DNA of 64,000 nucleotides from Streptomyces sp. IMTB 2501 (GCF_001953885.1 NZ_MQUS01000034.1:28881-92880); one strand, 5' to 3'. Shown: positions 17,073 to 26,125, numbered from the stretch's first letter. The notes: generated by a model from the sequence alone, not told the origin. A program made the numbers and translations.

Positions 17073-17828
17073 TCAGACGTTCACGCCGTGCTCGCGGAGG
17101 TAGGCGACGGGGTCCACGTCCGAGCCGTAGTCGGGGGTCGTACGGGCCTCGAAGTGGAGGTGCGGGCCGGTGACGTTGCCGGTCGCGCCGGACAGGGCGA
17201 TCTGCTGGCCCGGGGTGACCTGCTGGCCGACCGAGACGCCTATGGACGACAGATGGCCGTACTGGGTGTACATGCCGTCGGCCATCCGGATCACGATCTG
17301 GTTGCCGTACGCCCCGCCCCAGCCGGTGGAGACGACGGTGCCGGAGCCCACCGCGTGGACAGGCGTGCCGCTGGCCGCGTGGAAGTCGATGCCGGTGTGC
17401 GAGCCCGAGGACCACAGGGAGCTGCTGGCCTTGTAGCCCGTGGAGACGTAGGAGTCGGCTATCGGGGCGACGAACGTGTTCAGCCGCTTGCGCTCGGCCT
17501 CGCGGGCGGCGCGGGCCTGGGCTTCGCGCTCCTGCTTGGCCTTCTCCGCCGCCGCCTTGGCCGCGGCCGCCTCGGCCGCCTTCCGCTCGGCGGCCTGCTT
17601 CTGGGCGGTGGCCTGCTCGTCGATGTGCTCGGCGATGTCGTCGCCGACGGTGATCACCGGGGTGAGGCCGGTCTGCTCGACGGAGTTCTGGGCGGCGGGC
17701 GCCGGGGCGGCCGCGAGGGTGCCGATGACACCAGTGGTCGTGAGGGCCGCGATGCCGGCCGCCTGAGCGGTGGTGCGCTTGACCCGGCCGGGCTTGCGAT
17801 GCTTCCCGGTGGCGCACATGAACGCCAT
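17073..17828 (-). CDS. Secreted M23 family metallopeptidase (peptidoglycan hydrolase)
   Basis: 251-aa exported cell-wall endopeptidase. Basic N-terminus (GKHRKPGRVKRTT) plus hydrophobic stretch ending APAPAAQN is a signal peptide. Residues about 70-115 form an Ala/Lys/Glu coiled coil. The C-terminal LytM/M23 domain has HTGIDF (Zn His and Asp) and HLHFE (catalytic and Zn His), so all zinc ligands are present. RBS GGAAAGGA upstream of ATG 17828. A second ATG three codons on is possible. A ydaO-type c-di-AMP riboswitch precedes it on the same strand, which predicts control by c-di-AMP, as for other streptomycete wall-lytic genes. Confidence 0.92.
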   Translation of the reverse strand: MAFMCATGKHRKPGRVKRTTAQAAGIAALTTTGVIGTLAAAPAPAAQNSVEQTGLTPVITVGDDIAEHIDEQATAQKQAAERKAAEAAAAKAAAEKAKQEREAQARAAREAERKRLNTFVAPIADSYVSTGYKASSSLWSSGSHTGIDFHAASGTPVHAVGSGTVVSTGWGGAYGNQIVIRMADGMYTQYGHLSSIGVSVGQQVTPGQQIALSGATGNVTGPHLHFEARTTPDYGSDVDPVAYLREHGVNV

Positions 17829-17855
17829 GAAGTGGCTGGTCCTTTCCTTCCTTCT

Positions 17856-17995
17856 CGCCTACCGGGTTAGCTGACGGGTTCGGAGCAGGAAGGTCTCCTA
17901 CGGGCCCCCTCGCTGCCGCGCGGGCGCCCGATTCACCCCAGGGACGGTGGGTCCCCGGCTCCCCTGGCTCGCGCCGTACGGGGACTCGGCGATGA
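17856..17995 (-). promoter_or_regulatory. ydaO/yuaA c-di-AMP riboswitch
   Basis: In the leader of the M23 gene, read on the minus strand. The 3' conserved core CCGAACCCGTCAGCTAACCC followed by GGTAGGCG ends at about 17856. Upstream are GGGGTGAATCGGG and, at the 5' end, the CGCCGAGTCCCC segment (about 17985-17991). These are the hallmark conserved blocks of the ydaO motif, in the right order and spacing. In Streptomyces c-di-AMP binding to such elements turns off wall-hydrolase genes. Exact 5' limit and expression platform are approximate. Confidence 0.9.
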
Positions 17996-18164
17996 CTGTC
18001 CGGTGCCGCGGGTGCGGCGCACTGCCTGACGAACAGCCCGGTCGACGCTACGGAAGCCCTCTTTCCAATCCCAAACGGATCCGGGCTTTTGTAGCGCATC
18101 CCACAGGGCAGACAGGCAACCTCCGGAGCAAATCGGGCATCTGGGGAAGCGAGTGGAACAACAG

Positions 18165-18196
18165 GGGCCCTGACGACCCGTAGGTCGTCAGGGCCC
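18165..18196 (-). terminator. Hairpin terminator of the M16 operon
   Basis: 14-bp perfect stem GGGCCCTGACGACC (18165-18178) and complement (18183-18196), 4-base loop, 16 bases beyond the stop of the downstream M16 gene. Confidence 0.85.
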
Positions 18197-18212
18197 TCAC
18201 GCGCGCGTGCCG

Positions 18213-19601
18213 CTACTCGGCCGCCACCACGGTCACTTCGCCGATACCGAGCGCCTCCACCGGCGCCTTGATCTGGGCGGCGTCACCGACGAGGACGGTC
18301 ACGAGCCGGTTCACCGGGAAGGCGTTGACGACGGCCGCCGTGGCCTCCACCGTGCCCGTCGCCGCCAGCTGCTGATACAGCGTCGCCTGGAAGTCGTCGG
18401 GGAGGTGCTGCTCGACCTGGTCGGCCAGCGTGCTCGCCACGGCCGCCGCGGTCTCGTACTTCAGCGGCGCCACCCCGACGAGGTTCTGCACGGCCACGTC
18501 CCGCTCGGCGTCGGTCAGGCCGTCCGCGGCGAGGGTGCGCAGCACCTTCCACAGGTCGTCCAGCGCCGGGCCGGTGTTGGGGGTGTCCACGGAGCCGCTG
18601 ATGGCGAGCATCGAGGCGCCGGTGCTGTCCGGGGCGGAGCGGAGGACCTGCCCGAACGCGCGCACACCGTAGGTGTAGCCCTTCTCCTCGCGCAGGACGC
18701 GGTCCAGGCGGGAGGTGAGGGTGCCGCCGAGGCAGTAGGTGCCGAGCACCTGGGCGGGCCACACCCGGTCGTGCCGGTCGGGGCCGACACGGCCGATGAG
18801 CAGCTGCGTCTGGACGGCGCCGGGACGGTCCACGATGACCACGCGCCCGGTGTCGTCGGCGGTGACCGGCGGCACGGGCCGCGGCTCGCCCTGGGTGCCG
18901 CTCCAGGCACCCAGGGTGTCGCCGAGCAGGGCGTCCAGGTCGATCCCGGTGAGATCGCCGACCACGACCGCGGTGCCCGTGGCGGGGCGTACATGCCGGT
19001 CGTAGAAGGCGCGTACGGCGGCGGCGTCGATCTTCTCGACCGTGTCCTCGGTGCCCTGGCGCGGGCGGGACATCCGCGAGGTCACCGGGAACAGCTCCTT
19101 GGACAGTTCCTTGGCGGCGCGGCGGGAGGGGTTGGCCAGCTCGTGCGGGATCTCGTCCAGGCGGTTGCGGACCAGCCGCTCGACCTCGCTCTCGGCGAAC
19201 GCGGGCGCGCGCAGCGCGTCGGCGAGCAGGCCGAGGCCCTTGGCCAGCCGGGAGGCCGGGACCTCCAGGCTGAGCCGGACGCCGGGGTGGTCTGCGTGCG
19301 CGTCCAGCGTGGCGCCCGCGCGCTCCAGCTCGGCGGCGAACTCCTCGGCGGAGTGCTTGTCGGTGCCCTCGGAGAAGGCCCGCGCCATGATCGTCGCGAC
19401 GCCGTCCAGGCCGGCTGGCTCGGCGTCCAGGGGCGCGTCCAGCAGCACCTCGACGGCGACGACCTGCTGACCGGGGCGGTGGCAGCGCAGCACCGTCAGG
19501 CCGTTGTCGAGAGCGGTGCGCTCGGGGGCCGGGAACGCCCACGGCTTGGCCTCGCCGGGCTGCGGCTGGGGGTGGAAGTCCATGGTGGCGAGCTCGGTCA
19601 C
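18213..19601 (-). CDS. M16 family peptidase-like protein lacking the zinc motif
   Basis: 462 aa with the two-domain M16 fold (TALDNGLTVLRCHRPGQQVVAVEVLL; later GGTLTSRLDRVLREEKGYTYGVRA, the R/Y motif of the C-terminal half). The HxxEH zinc motif is missing: the corresponding segment is RAFSEGTDKHSAEEF. It should be the catalytically inactive partner of the upstream M16 protein, as alpha/beta subunits in mitochondrial-type processing peptidases. GTG start overlaps the upstream stop by four bases (GTGA), so the two are coupled and probably form a heterodimer. Confidence 0.92.
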   Translation of the reverse strand: MTELATMDFHPQPQPGEAKPWAFPAPERTALDNGLTVLRCHRPGQQVVAVEVLLDAPLDAEPAGLDGVATIMARAFSEGTDKHSAEEFAAELERAGATLDAHADHPGVRLSLEVPASRLAKGLGLLADALRAPAFAESEVERLVRNRLDEIPHELANPSRRAAKELSKELFPVTSRMSRPRQGTEDTVEKIDAAAVRAFYDRHVRPATGTAVVVGDLTGIDLDALLGDTLGAWSGTQGEPRPVPPVTADDTGRVVIVDRPGAVQTQLLIGRVGPDRHDRVWPAQVLGTYCLGGTLTSRLDRVLREEKGYTYGVRAFGQVLRSAPDSTGASMLAISGSVDTPNTGPALDDLWKVLRTLAADGLTDAERDVAVQNLVGVAPLKYETAAAVASTLADQVEQHLPDDFQATLYQQLAATGTVEATAAVVNAFPVNRLVTVLVGDAAQIKAPVEALGIGEVTVVAAE

Positions 19602-21001
19602 TTGGCCGTCTCCTCGTTCTCGTTGGCAGCCTCTACGGTCGCTTCCTGCTCCGGGTCCTCACCGCGGCCCGCTTCCTCGGTGTGCTCGGCGGAATCGGCG
19701 GACAGCGGCTCGTAGACGAGGACCGCGCGGTTGTCGGGGCGCAGGCGGGCCTTGGCGACCTCCTGGACCTCCTCGGGGGTCACCTCCAGGACGCGCTTGA
19801 CGGCGGTCAGGGCGAGCTGCGGGTCACCGAACAGGACGGCGAACCGGCACAGTTCGTCGGCGCGGCCGGCGACCGTGCCGAGCCGGTCCAGCCACTCGCG
19901 CTCCAACTGGGCCTGGGCGCGCTCCATTTCCTCGGGCGTGGGGCCCTCTTCCGCGAACCGGGCCAGCTCCTCGTCGATGGCGGCCTCGATGACCGGCACC
20001 TCGACGTCCCCGGAGGTCTTCACGTCCAGCCAGCCCATCGAGGGCGCGCCGGCCAGACGCAGCAGGCCGAAGCCGGCCGCGACGGCCGTACGGTCGCGGC
20101 GCACCAGCCGGTTGTACAGCCGGGAGGACTCACCGCCGCCGAGGACGGTCAGGGCCAGGTCGGCCGCGTCGCACGCGCGCGTGCCGTCCTGCGGGAGCCG
20201 GTAGGCGGCCATCAGGGCGCGCGCCGGGACCTCCTCGACGACGACCTCACGCTTCTGCTCGCCGATGACGTCCGGCAGGGAGCCGTCGCGCGGCTCGGGC
20301 TTGCCGTCGTGGGACGCGATCGACCCGAAGTACTTCTCGATCCAGGCGAGGGTCTGCACGGAGTCGATGTCGCCGACCACGGAGAGCACCGCGTTGTTCG
20401 GCGCGTAGTAGGTGCGGAAGAACTGGCGGGCGTCCTCCAGGGTGGCCGCGTCCAGGTCCGCCATCGAGCCGATCGGCGTGTGGTGGTAGGGGTGGCCCTG
20501 CGGGTACGACAGTGCGGTCAGCTTCTCGAAGGCGGTGCCGTAGGGGACGTTGTCGTAGCGCTGGCGGCGTTCGTTCTTGACGACGTCCCGCTGGTTCTCC
20601 ATGGACTCGTCGTCCAGGGCGGCCAGCAGCGAGCCCATGCGGTCGGCCTCCAGCCAGAGGGCGAGCTCCAGCTGGTGGGCGGGCATGGTCTCGAAGTAGT
20701 TGGTGCGCTCGAAGCTGGTGGTGCCGTTGAGCGAGCCACCCGCGCCCTGCACCAGCTCGAAGTGGCCGTTGCCGTTGACCTGCGCCGAGCCCTGGAACAT
20801 CAAGTGCTCGAAAAGGTGAGCCAGGCCGGTACGTCCCTTGACTTCGTGGCGGGAGCCGACGTCGTACCAGAGGCAGACCGCCGCCACCGGGGTCAGGTGG
20901 TCCTCGGAGAGCACCACGCGCAGACCGTTGGCCAGGCGGTGCTCGGTCGCTGTCAGGCCCCCGGAGCCTGCCTCGGCTGTGGTCGTGTGACCCATGGGCA
21001 T
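19598..21001 (-). CDS. M16 family zinc metallopeptidase, active subunit
   Basis: 467 aa. Inverted zinc motif HLFEH (HxxEH) in GRTGLAHLFEHLMFQGS with the downstream Glu in ENQRDVVKNERRQRYDN. The YDVGSRHEVKGRTG pattern is typical of pitrilysin-family processing proteases. No signal peptide, so cytoplasmic. The acidic C-terminal tail (about the last 40 residues) is low complexity. ATG at 21001 preferred because GAAGGGA is six bases upstream. First gene of the M16 pair, divergent from parC. Confidence 0.94.
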   Translation of the reverse strand: MPMGHTTTAEAGSGGLTATEHRLANGLRVVLSEDHLTPVAAVCLWYDVGSRHEVKGRTGLAHLFEHLMFQGSAQVNGNGHFELVQGAGGSLNGTTSFERTNYFETMPAHQLELALWLEADRMGSLLAALDDESMENQRDVVKNERRQRYDNVPYGTAFEKLTALSYPQGHPYHHTPIGSMADLDAATLEDARQFFRTYYAPNNAVLSVVGDIDSVQTLAWIEKYFGSIASHDGKPEPRDGSLPDVIGEQKREVVVEEVPARALMAAYRLPQDGTRACDAADLALTVLGGGESSRLYNRLVRRDRTAVAAGFGLLRLAGAPSMGWLDVKTSGDVEVPVIEAAIDEELARFAEEGPTPEEMERAQAQLEREWLDRLGTVAGRADELCRFAVLFGDPQLALTAVKRVLEVTPEEVQEVAKARLRPDNRAVLVYEPLSADSAEHTEEAGRGEDPEQEATVEAANENEETAK

Positions 21002-21262
21002 GTACGTCCCTTCGCGAGCGGAGGCGGTTGTGCAAACCGCGGTTTTCCTGCCGTTCCTGCCACTGTATGCAACGTGCGGGGGGCCTCGGCGAAGTTCCCG
21101 CGGGACGTACGCCCACAGCGGATCCCGTAGCCTGCCCCGAACCCGCCCGGGGGTGCCGGGAAGCCCGCCGGGACCGGGTCGTGGCACGGGTTGTCAGTGC
21201 CTCGGTCCACAATGGTCCGCGTCAGATCCATCAAACGCTTCAGTAGCAAGGAGCCGGCAGCG

Positions 21263-23722
21263 ATGGCCCGCCGCAGCACGAAGACCCCGCCGCCCGACGA
21301 CTCGTACGAGGAGAAGATCCTCGACATCGACGTCGTGGACGAGATGCGTGGCTCCTACCTCGAGTACGCGTACTCGGTCATCTACTCGCGCGCCCTGCCG
21401 GACGCCCGCGACGGTCTCAAGCCGGTGCACCGCCGGATCGTGTACCAGATGAACGAGATGGGCGTGCGCCCCGACCGCGCCTATGTGAAGTGCGCGCGCG
21501 TCGTCGGCGAGGTCATGGGCAAGCTGCATCCGCACGGCGACGCGTCGATCTACGACGCCCTGGTGCGCATGGCCCAGCCCTTCTCCATGCGCGTGCCGCT
21601 GGTCGACGGCCACGGCAACTTCGGCTCGTTGGGCAACGACGACCCGCCGGCCGCCATGCGGTACACCGAGTGCCGGATGGCCGAGGCGACGAGCCTGATG
21701 ACCGAGTCCATCGACGAGGACACGGTCGACTTCACGCCCAACTACGACGGCCAGGAGCAGGAACCGGTGGCCCTGCCCGCCGCCTTCCCGAACCTGCTGG
21801 TGAACGGCTCCTCGGGCATCGCGGTCGGTATGGCGACGAACATGCCGCCGCACAACCTCGGCGAGGTGATCGCGGCCGCCCGCCATCTGATCCGGTATCC
21901 GAACGCCGACCTGGACGCGCTGATGAGGCACGTCCCGGGCCCGGACCTGCCCACCGGTGGCCGGATCGTCGGCCTGGACGGCGTCCGGGACGCCTACGCG
22001 ACGGGCCGCGGCACCTTCAAGATCCGTGCCACGGTGTCGGTGGAGACGGTGACGGCCCGCCGCAAGGGCCTGGTCATCACCGAACTGCCCTTCACGGTCG
22101 GCCCCGAGAAGGTCATCGCGAAGATCAAGGATCTCGTCAACTCGAAGAAGGTCCAGGGCATCGCGGACGTCAAGGACCTCACCGACCGCGAGCACGGCCT
22201 GCGTCTGGTCATCGAGGTCAAGAACGGCTTCGTGCCGGAGGCGATCCTGGAGCAGCTGTACAAGCTGACCCCGCTGGAGGAGTCCTTCGGCATCAACAAC
22301 GTGGCGCTGGTCGACGGCCAGCCGCTCACGCTGGGCCTGAAGGAGCTGCTGGAGGTCTACCTCGACCACCGCTTCGACGTCGTACGGCGGCGCAGCGAGT
22401 TCCGCCGCGGCAAGCGCCGCGACCGGCTGCATCTGGTCGAGGGTCTGCTGACCGCGCTGGTCGACATCGACGAGGTCATCCGGCTCATCCGGTCCAGCGA
22501 GAACTCCGCGCAGGCCAAGGAGCGCCTGATGGAGCGCTTCTCGCTGAGCGACGTGCAGACGCAGTACATCCTCGACACTCCGCTGCGCCGGCTCACCAAG
22601 TACGACCGCATCGAGCTGGAGGCGGAGAAGGACAAGCTCATCGCGGAGATCGAGGAGCTGACCCGGATCCTGGAGTCCGACGCGGAGCTGCGCAAGCTGG
22701 TCTCGGCCGAGCTGGCCGCCGTGGCGAAGAAGTTCGGCACCGAGCGGCGCACGGTCCTGCTGGAGTCCGCGGGCTCCCAGGTGGCCGCCGTTCCGCTCCA
22801 GGTCGCCGACGACCCGTGCCGGGTGCTGATGTCCTCGACCGGCCTGCTGGCCCGTACGGCGACCGTCGAGCCGTTCCCGCAGGAGGCGGATGCGAAGCGC
22901 GTCAAGCACGACGTGATCGTCTCGGCGGTCCCGGCGACCGCGCGGGGCGAGATCGGCGCGGTGACCTCGGCGGGCCGGCTGCTGCGGATCAACGTGGTCG
23001 ACCTGCCGCAGCTGCCGGAGACGGCGGCGGCCCCGAACCTCTCCGGGGGCGCCCCACTGGCGGAGTTCGTCTCCCTGGAGGACGACGAGACGGTGGTCTG
23101 CCTGATCACGCTGGACGAGTCGTCCCCGGGTCTCGCGCTCGGCACCGAGCAGGGTGTCGTCAAGCGCGTGGTGCCCGACTACCCGTCCAACAAGGAGGAG
23201 TTGGAGGTCATCACCCTCAAGGAGGGCGACCGGATCGTCGGCGCGGTGGAGCTGCGCACCGGCGACGAGGACCTGGTCTTCATCACCGACGACGCACAGC
23301 TGCTGCGGTTCCAGGCGTCCATCGTGCGTCCGCAGGGCCGTCCGGCGGGCGGTATGGCGGGCATCAAGCTCACCGAGGGCGCCAAGGTGATCTCGTTCAC
23401 GGCGGTCGACCCGGCCGCCGAGGCGGTGGTCTTCACGGTGGCGGGCTCGCGCGGCACGCTGGACGACTCGGTGCAGACGACGGCCAAGCTGACCCCGTTC
23501 GACCAGTATCCGCGAAAGGGCCGGGCCACCGGTGGTGTGCGCTGCCAGCGGTTCCTGAAGGGCGAGGACTGTCTGGCACTGGCCTGGGCGGGCCCGGTTC
23601 CGGCGCGCGCGGCACAGAAGAACGGCGCCCCGGCGGACCTGCCGGAGCTGGACCCGCGCCGGGACGGCTCGGGCGTCTCGCTGCCGAAGACGGTGTCGGT
23701 GGTCGCGGGGCCGGTGTTCTAG
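21263..23722 (+). CDS. parC: DNA topoisomerase IV subunit A
   Basis: 819-aa DNA-cleaving subunit that pairs with ParE to decatenate chromosomes. Catalytic Tyr134 in AAMRYTECRM. Quinolone region HPHGDASIYDAL has Ala at the position of enteric GyrA Ser83 and retains Asp98. The C-terminal beta-pinwheel blades follow from about 505. ATG at 21263 with AAGGAG ten bases upstream; the longer frame to 21191 lacks an RBS. The product closely resembles GyrA, but linkage within 20 kb of the parE gene and the Streptomyces gene order favour topoisomerase IV. Its TAG overlaps the converging GTPase stop (CTAG). Confidence 0.93.
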   Translation: MARRSTKTPPPDDSYEEKILDIDVVDEMRGSYLEYAYSVIYSRALPDARDGLKPVHRRIVYQMNEMGVRPDRAYVKCARVVGEVMGKLHPHGDASIYDALVRMAQPFSMRVPLVDGHGNFGSLGNDDPPAAMRYTECRMAEATSLMTESIDEDTVDFTPNYDGQEQEPVALPAAFPNLLVNGSSGIAVGMATNMPPHNLGEVIAAARHLIRYPNADLDALMRHVPGPDLPTGGRIVGLDGVRDAYATGRGTFKIRATVSVETVTARRKGLVITELPFTVGPEKVIAKIKDLVNSKKVQGIADVKDLTDREHGLRLVIEVKNGFVPEAILEQLYKLTPLEESFGINNVALVDGQPLTLGLKELLEVYLDHRFDVVRRRSEFRRGKRRDRLHLVEGLLTALVDIDEVIRLIRSSENSAQAKERLMERFSLSDVQTQYILDTPLRRLTKYDRIELEAEKDKLIAEIEELTRILESDAELRKLVSAELAAVAKKFGTERRTVLLESAGSQVAAVPLQVADDPCRVLMSSTGLLARTATVEPFPQEADAKRVKHDVIVSAVPATARGEIGAVTSAGRLLRINVVDLPQLPETAAAPNLSGGAPLAEFVSLEDDETVVCLITLDESSPGLALGTEQGVVKRVVPDYPSNKEELEVITLKEGDRIVGAVELRTGDEDLVFITDDAQLLRFQASIVRPQGRPAGGMAGIKLTEGAKVISFTAVDPAAEAVVFTVAGSRGTLDDSVQTTAKLTPFDQYPRKGRATGGVRCQRFLKGEDCLALAWAGPVPARAAQKNGAPADLPELDPRRDGSGVSLPKTVSVVAGPVF

Positions 23723-24807
23723 GCGGGCAGGTCTTCCGGGTTCCGGGCGGGCGGATCTTCCAGATCCACCCCGTCCGGGGCCTGTACGTAGCGCAGGACG
23801 CCCCACATGCCGTGCTCGTCGGCGTGCGGGGCGTCGTTCTTGCACGCCTCCAGCTCCTTGCCGAGGGCGCCCGCGTCGATGCCGGAGCCGATCAGGACGA
23901 GCTGGGTGAGGCGGGCGTCGGCGGGCGGCCAGGGCTCGGGGTAGAAGCGCAGGAACCGGCCGACGGCGTGGACGGCGTACCGGTTGACGGTGTCGTGGGA
24001 GCCGAAGTCGACGTATCCCTTGATCCGGTACAGCCCCTCCGGACGGCTGTCGAGGAACCGCATCAGCCTGCGGGGTTCCATCGGCAGGTCGGCGGCGAAG
24101 GACAGGCTGTCGTAGCCGGTGTGCAGATGACCGGCGTGGTCGTGGCCGTCGTCGCCGTGCTCGTGCAGGTCGTCGAAGGACAGCTGCCCGATCCGCTGCT
24201 CGCTCGGCCGGCAGTCGAAGAGGAACTCCGGGTCGATGCGGCCGTAGGTGGCGGGGACGACGGCGGCACGGTCCGCGAGGGACCGCACCATACCGAGCAC
24301 CCGGTCACCGTCCGTGGCCCGGTCGAGTTTGTTCACCACCACCAGGTCGGCGAGGGCGAGATGGCGGTCGATCTCGGGGTGCCGGGCCCGGGTGTCGTCG
24401 AACTCGGCGGCGTCCACGACCTCGACGAGGCCGCCGTAGACGACCCTGGGATGCTCGCTGGCCAGCAGCATCCGCACGAGTTCCTGCGGTTCAGCGAGCC
24501 CGCTGGCCTCGATGACGATCACGTCGATGCCGGTGTCCGGGCCGGCGAGCCGGTCCAGGTAGAGGTCGAGTTCGCTCGCGTCGACGGCACAGCAGAGGCA
24601 GCCGTTGCCGAGCGAGACCGTCGAGTCGCCGAGGGCGCCCGCGACGGCCATGGCGTCGATCTCGATGGCGCCGAAGTCGTTGACGATCGCCCCGATACGG
24701 CTGCCCCCGCTGCGGTGCAGGAGGTGGTTGAGGAGCGTGGTCTTCCCGGAGCCCAGAAATCCGGCGAGTACGACGACCGGGATCTGCGGACCGCTGCTGT
24801 TCCCCAA
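23719..24807 (-). CDS. CobW/G3E-family GTPase, probable zinc metallochaperone
   Basis: 362 aa from the TTG start proposed at 24807, which has GAGAGG seven bases upstream. Walker A GFLGSGKTT, the CxCC metal motif GCLCCAV, the guanine-specificity motif NKLD, and a His-rich loop (LHEHGDDGHDHAGHLH, about 245-260). A C-terminal CobW_C domain (YRIKGYVDF). Together these indicate a COG0523 metallochaperone, most likely for zinc. The frame stays open to an ATG at 24930 through a collagen-like segment encoded by a 9-bp tandem repeat, so the true start needs data. No Zur box was recognised. Confidence 0.85.
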   Translation of the reverse strand: MGNSSGPQIPVVVLAGFLGSGKTTLLNHLLHRSGGSRIGAIVNDFGAIEIDAMAVAGALGDSTVSLGNGCLCCAVDASELDLYLDRLAGPDTGIDVIVIEASGLAEPQELVRMLLASEHPRVVYGGLVEVVDAAEFDDTRARHPEIDRHLALADLVVVNKLDRATDGDRVLGMVRSLADRAAVVPATYGRIDPEFLFDCRPSEQRIGQLSFDDLHEHGDDGHDHAGHLHTGYDSLSFAADLPMEPRRLMRFLDSRPEGLYRIKGYVDFGSHDTVNRYAVHAVGRFLRFYPEPWPPADARLTQLVLIGSGIDAGALGKELEACKNDAPHADEHGMWGVLRYVQAPDGVDLEDPPARNPEDLPA

Positions 24808-24826
24808 CGGGTGACCTCTCTCATGT

Positions 24827-24908
24827 GGACCGGGTGGACCAGGTTGACCGGGTGGGCCGGGTAGGACCAGGTTGACCAGGTGGTCCATGTGGATCGGGTG
24901 GGCCACAT
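24827..24908. repeat. Degenerate 9-bp tandem repeat (about nine copies)
   Basis: Consensus GGACCRGGT with variants TGACCGGGT, GGGCCGGGT, GGATCGGGT and GGTCCATGT in head-to-tail order; one unit is 10 bases. It lies just upstream of the proposed start of the CobW-type GTPase. If translated on the minus strand it encodes a Gly/Pro/His-rich segment. Confidence 0.85.
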
Positions 24909-24958
24909 GGACCGACTGCCGGTCCAGCATAAGAGGGCCTTGCGTCAGCCCGCGCCGG

Positions 24959-26125
24959 TCACAGCGCGGCCGGTACCGGGACCGGCGGCTGGGGTCCCAC
25001 ATACCGCGCCACCGGCCGGATGATCTTCGAGTCGGCCGCCTGTTCAAGGATGTTGGCGCTCCAGCCCACCACGCGTGCGGCGGCGAAGGTGGGGGTGAAC
25101 ATCTCGCGGGGCAGGCCGCAGAGTTCCATGACCACGCCGGCGTAGAACTCGACGTTGATGTGGAGTTCACGGCCGGGCTTCAGCTCGGCGAGGATCGCCT
25201 CGACCCGGCGCTCCACCTGCACCGCCAGGTCCACGCGCGGACCGCCGAAGCCGAGGGCGATCTCCCGCAGCATCCGCGAACGGGGGTCCTCCGTGCGGTA
25301 GATGGCGTGTCCGAAGCCCATGATCCGGTCACCGGCGAGCACCCGCTCCCGGATCCAGGGGTCGATCCGCTCCGGCGTGCCGATGGCGTCAAGGGTGTCC
25401 AGGGCCCGGCTGGGCGCGCCTCCGTGCAGCGGCCCCGACAGGGCGCCCACCGCTCCTGTCAGGCAGGCCGCCACATCGGCGCCGGTGGAGGCGATGACAC
25501 GGGCGGTGAAGGTTGATGCATTGAATCCATGGTCAATGGTTGAGATCAGGTATTGCTCGACCGCACGGGCCCGCCACGGATCGGGTTCCTCCCCGTTGAG
25601 CATGTACAGGTAGTTGGCCGCGTACGGGAGATCCTCGCGCGGCTCGACCGGGTCGAGGCCCTGCCCGAACCGGTACAGCGCGGTGAGCAACGTGGGCACG
25701 GCCGCGCAGACGGCCACGGTGTCGGCGCGCCGCCTGTCCGCGTCGATGTCGTACACCGGTCGCAGCTGTCGCGCCGACCCCAGCAGCGACAGCGCCGTAC
25801 GCAGCCCGGACAGCGGGCCGGAGATGCGGCTCGCCGCGGCGATCGCGGGCAGCGCGGCACGGACCTCCTCGGGCAGCCGCCGCAACGCCGCGGTCTCGGC
25901 CAGGAAGGCGGCGCGCCGCTCGGCGTCCGGGAGCGTGCCGTGGACCAGGAGATGCCAGACGTCCTCGAACCCGCGGGTCCGCGCGAGTTCGACGGCCGAG
26001 TACTGGCGGTAGTGGTAGAAGCCCTCCCGCCCCCGGACGTCACCGATCTCGGTCTCGGTGACGACGACGCCGGCGAGTCCGCGCGGTGCGTCGATGAGCG
26101 GGGTTGCGGTCCTGTTGATGGCCAT
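24959..26125 (-). CDS. Citrate synthase family protein (catalytic Asp replaced by Glu)
   Basis: 388 aa, type II bacterial citrate synthase size. His234 (GPLHGG) and His273 (GFGHAIYR) match two of the catalytic residues. The third, normally Asp in NVDFYSG, is Glu326 in NVEFYAG. Condenses acetyl- or propionyl-CoA with oxaloacetate in known homologues; the Asp-to-Glu change makes activity or specificity uncertain. Divergent from a second citrate-synthase-like gene that carries a DNA-binding domain, with 104 bases and two inverted repeats between them. 2-methylcitrate synthase is an alternative. Confidence 0.88.
   Translation of the reverse strand: MAINRTATPLIDAPRGLAGVVVTETEIGDVRGREGFYHYRQYSAVELARTRGFEDVWHLLVHGTLPDAERRAAFLAETAALRRLPEEVRAALPAIAAASRISGPLSGLRTALSLLGSARQLRPVYDIDADRRRADTVAVCAAVPTLLTALYRFGQGLDPVEPREDLPYAANYLYMLNGEEPDPWRARAVEQYLISTIDHGFNASTFTARVIASTGADVAACLTGAVGALSGPLHGGAPSRALDTLDAIGTPERIDPWIRERVLAGDRIMGFGHAIYRTEDPRSRMLREIALGFGGPRVDLAVQVERRVEAILAELKPGRELHINVEFYAGVVMELCGLPREMFTPTFAAARVVGWSANILEQAADSKIIRPVARYVGPQPPVPVPAAL

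Noticed and set aside
21194..23845. 883-codon open frame on the minus strand opposite parC
   Set aside because: Antisense frame kept open by the high GC of parC. Its protein is Arg/Asp/Val/Leu-rich without family motifs and it has no RBS.
21490..24864. 1124-codon plus-strand frame spanning parC and the converging GTPase gene
   Set aside because: Out-of-frame reading of parC followed by antisense of the GTPase gene; composition is Gly/Arg/Pro/Ala only.
24827..24908. 9-bp tandem repeats considered as a replication or plasmid iteron array
   Set aside because: No rep gene, no A+T-rich unwinding region, and the location is a gene leader inside the core chromosome.
23719..24930. Longer start (ATG 24930) for the CobW-type GTPase
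   Set aside because: It would add a collagen-like segment encoded by the tandem repeat and has no RBS; TTG 24807 has GAGAGG at the right distance. Kept as an alternative only.
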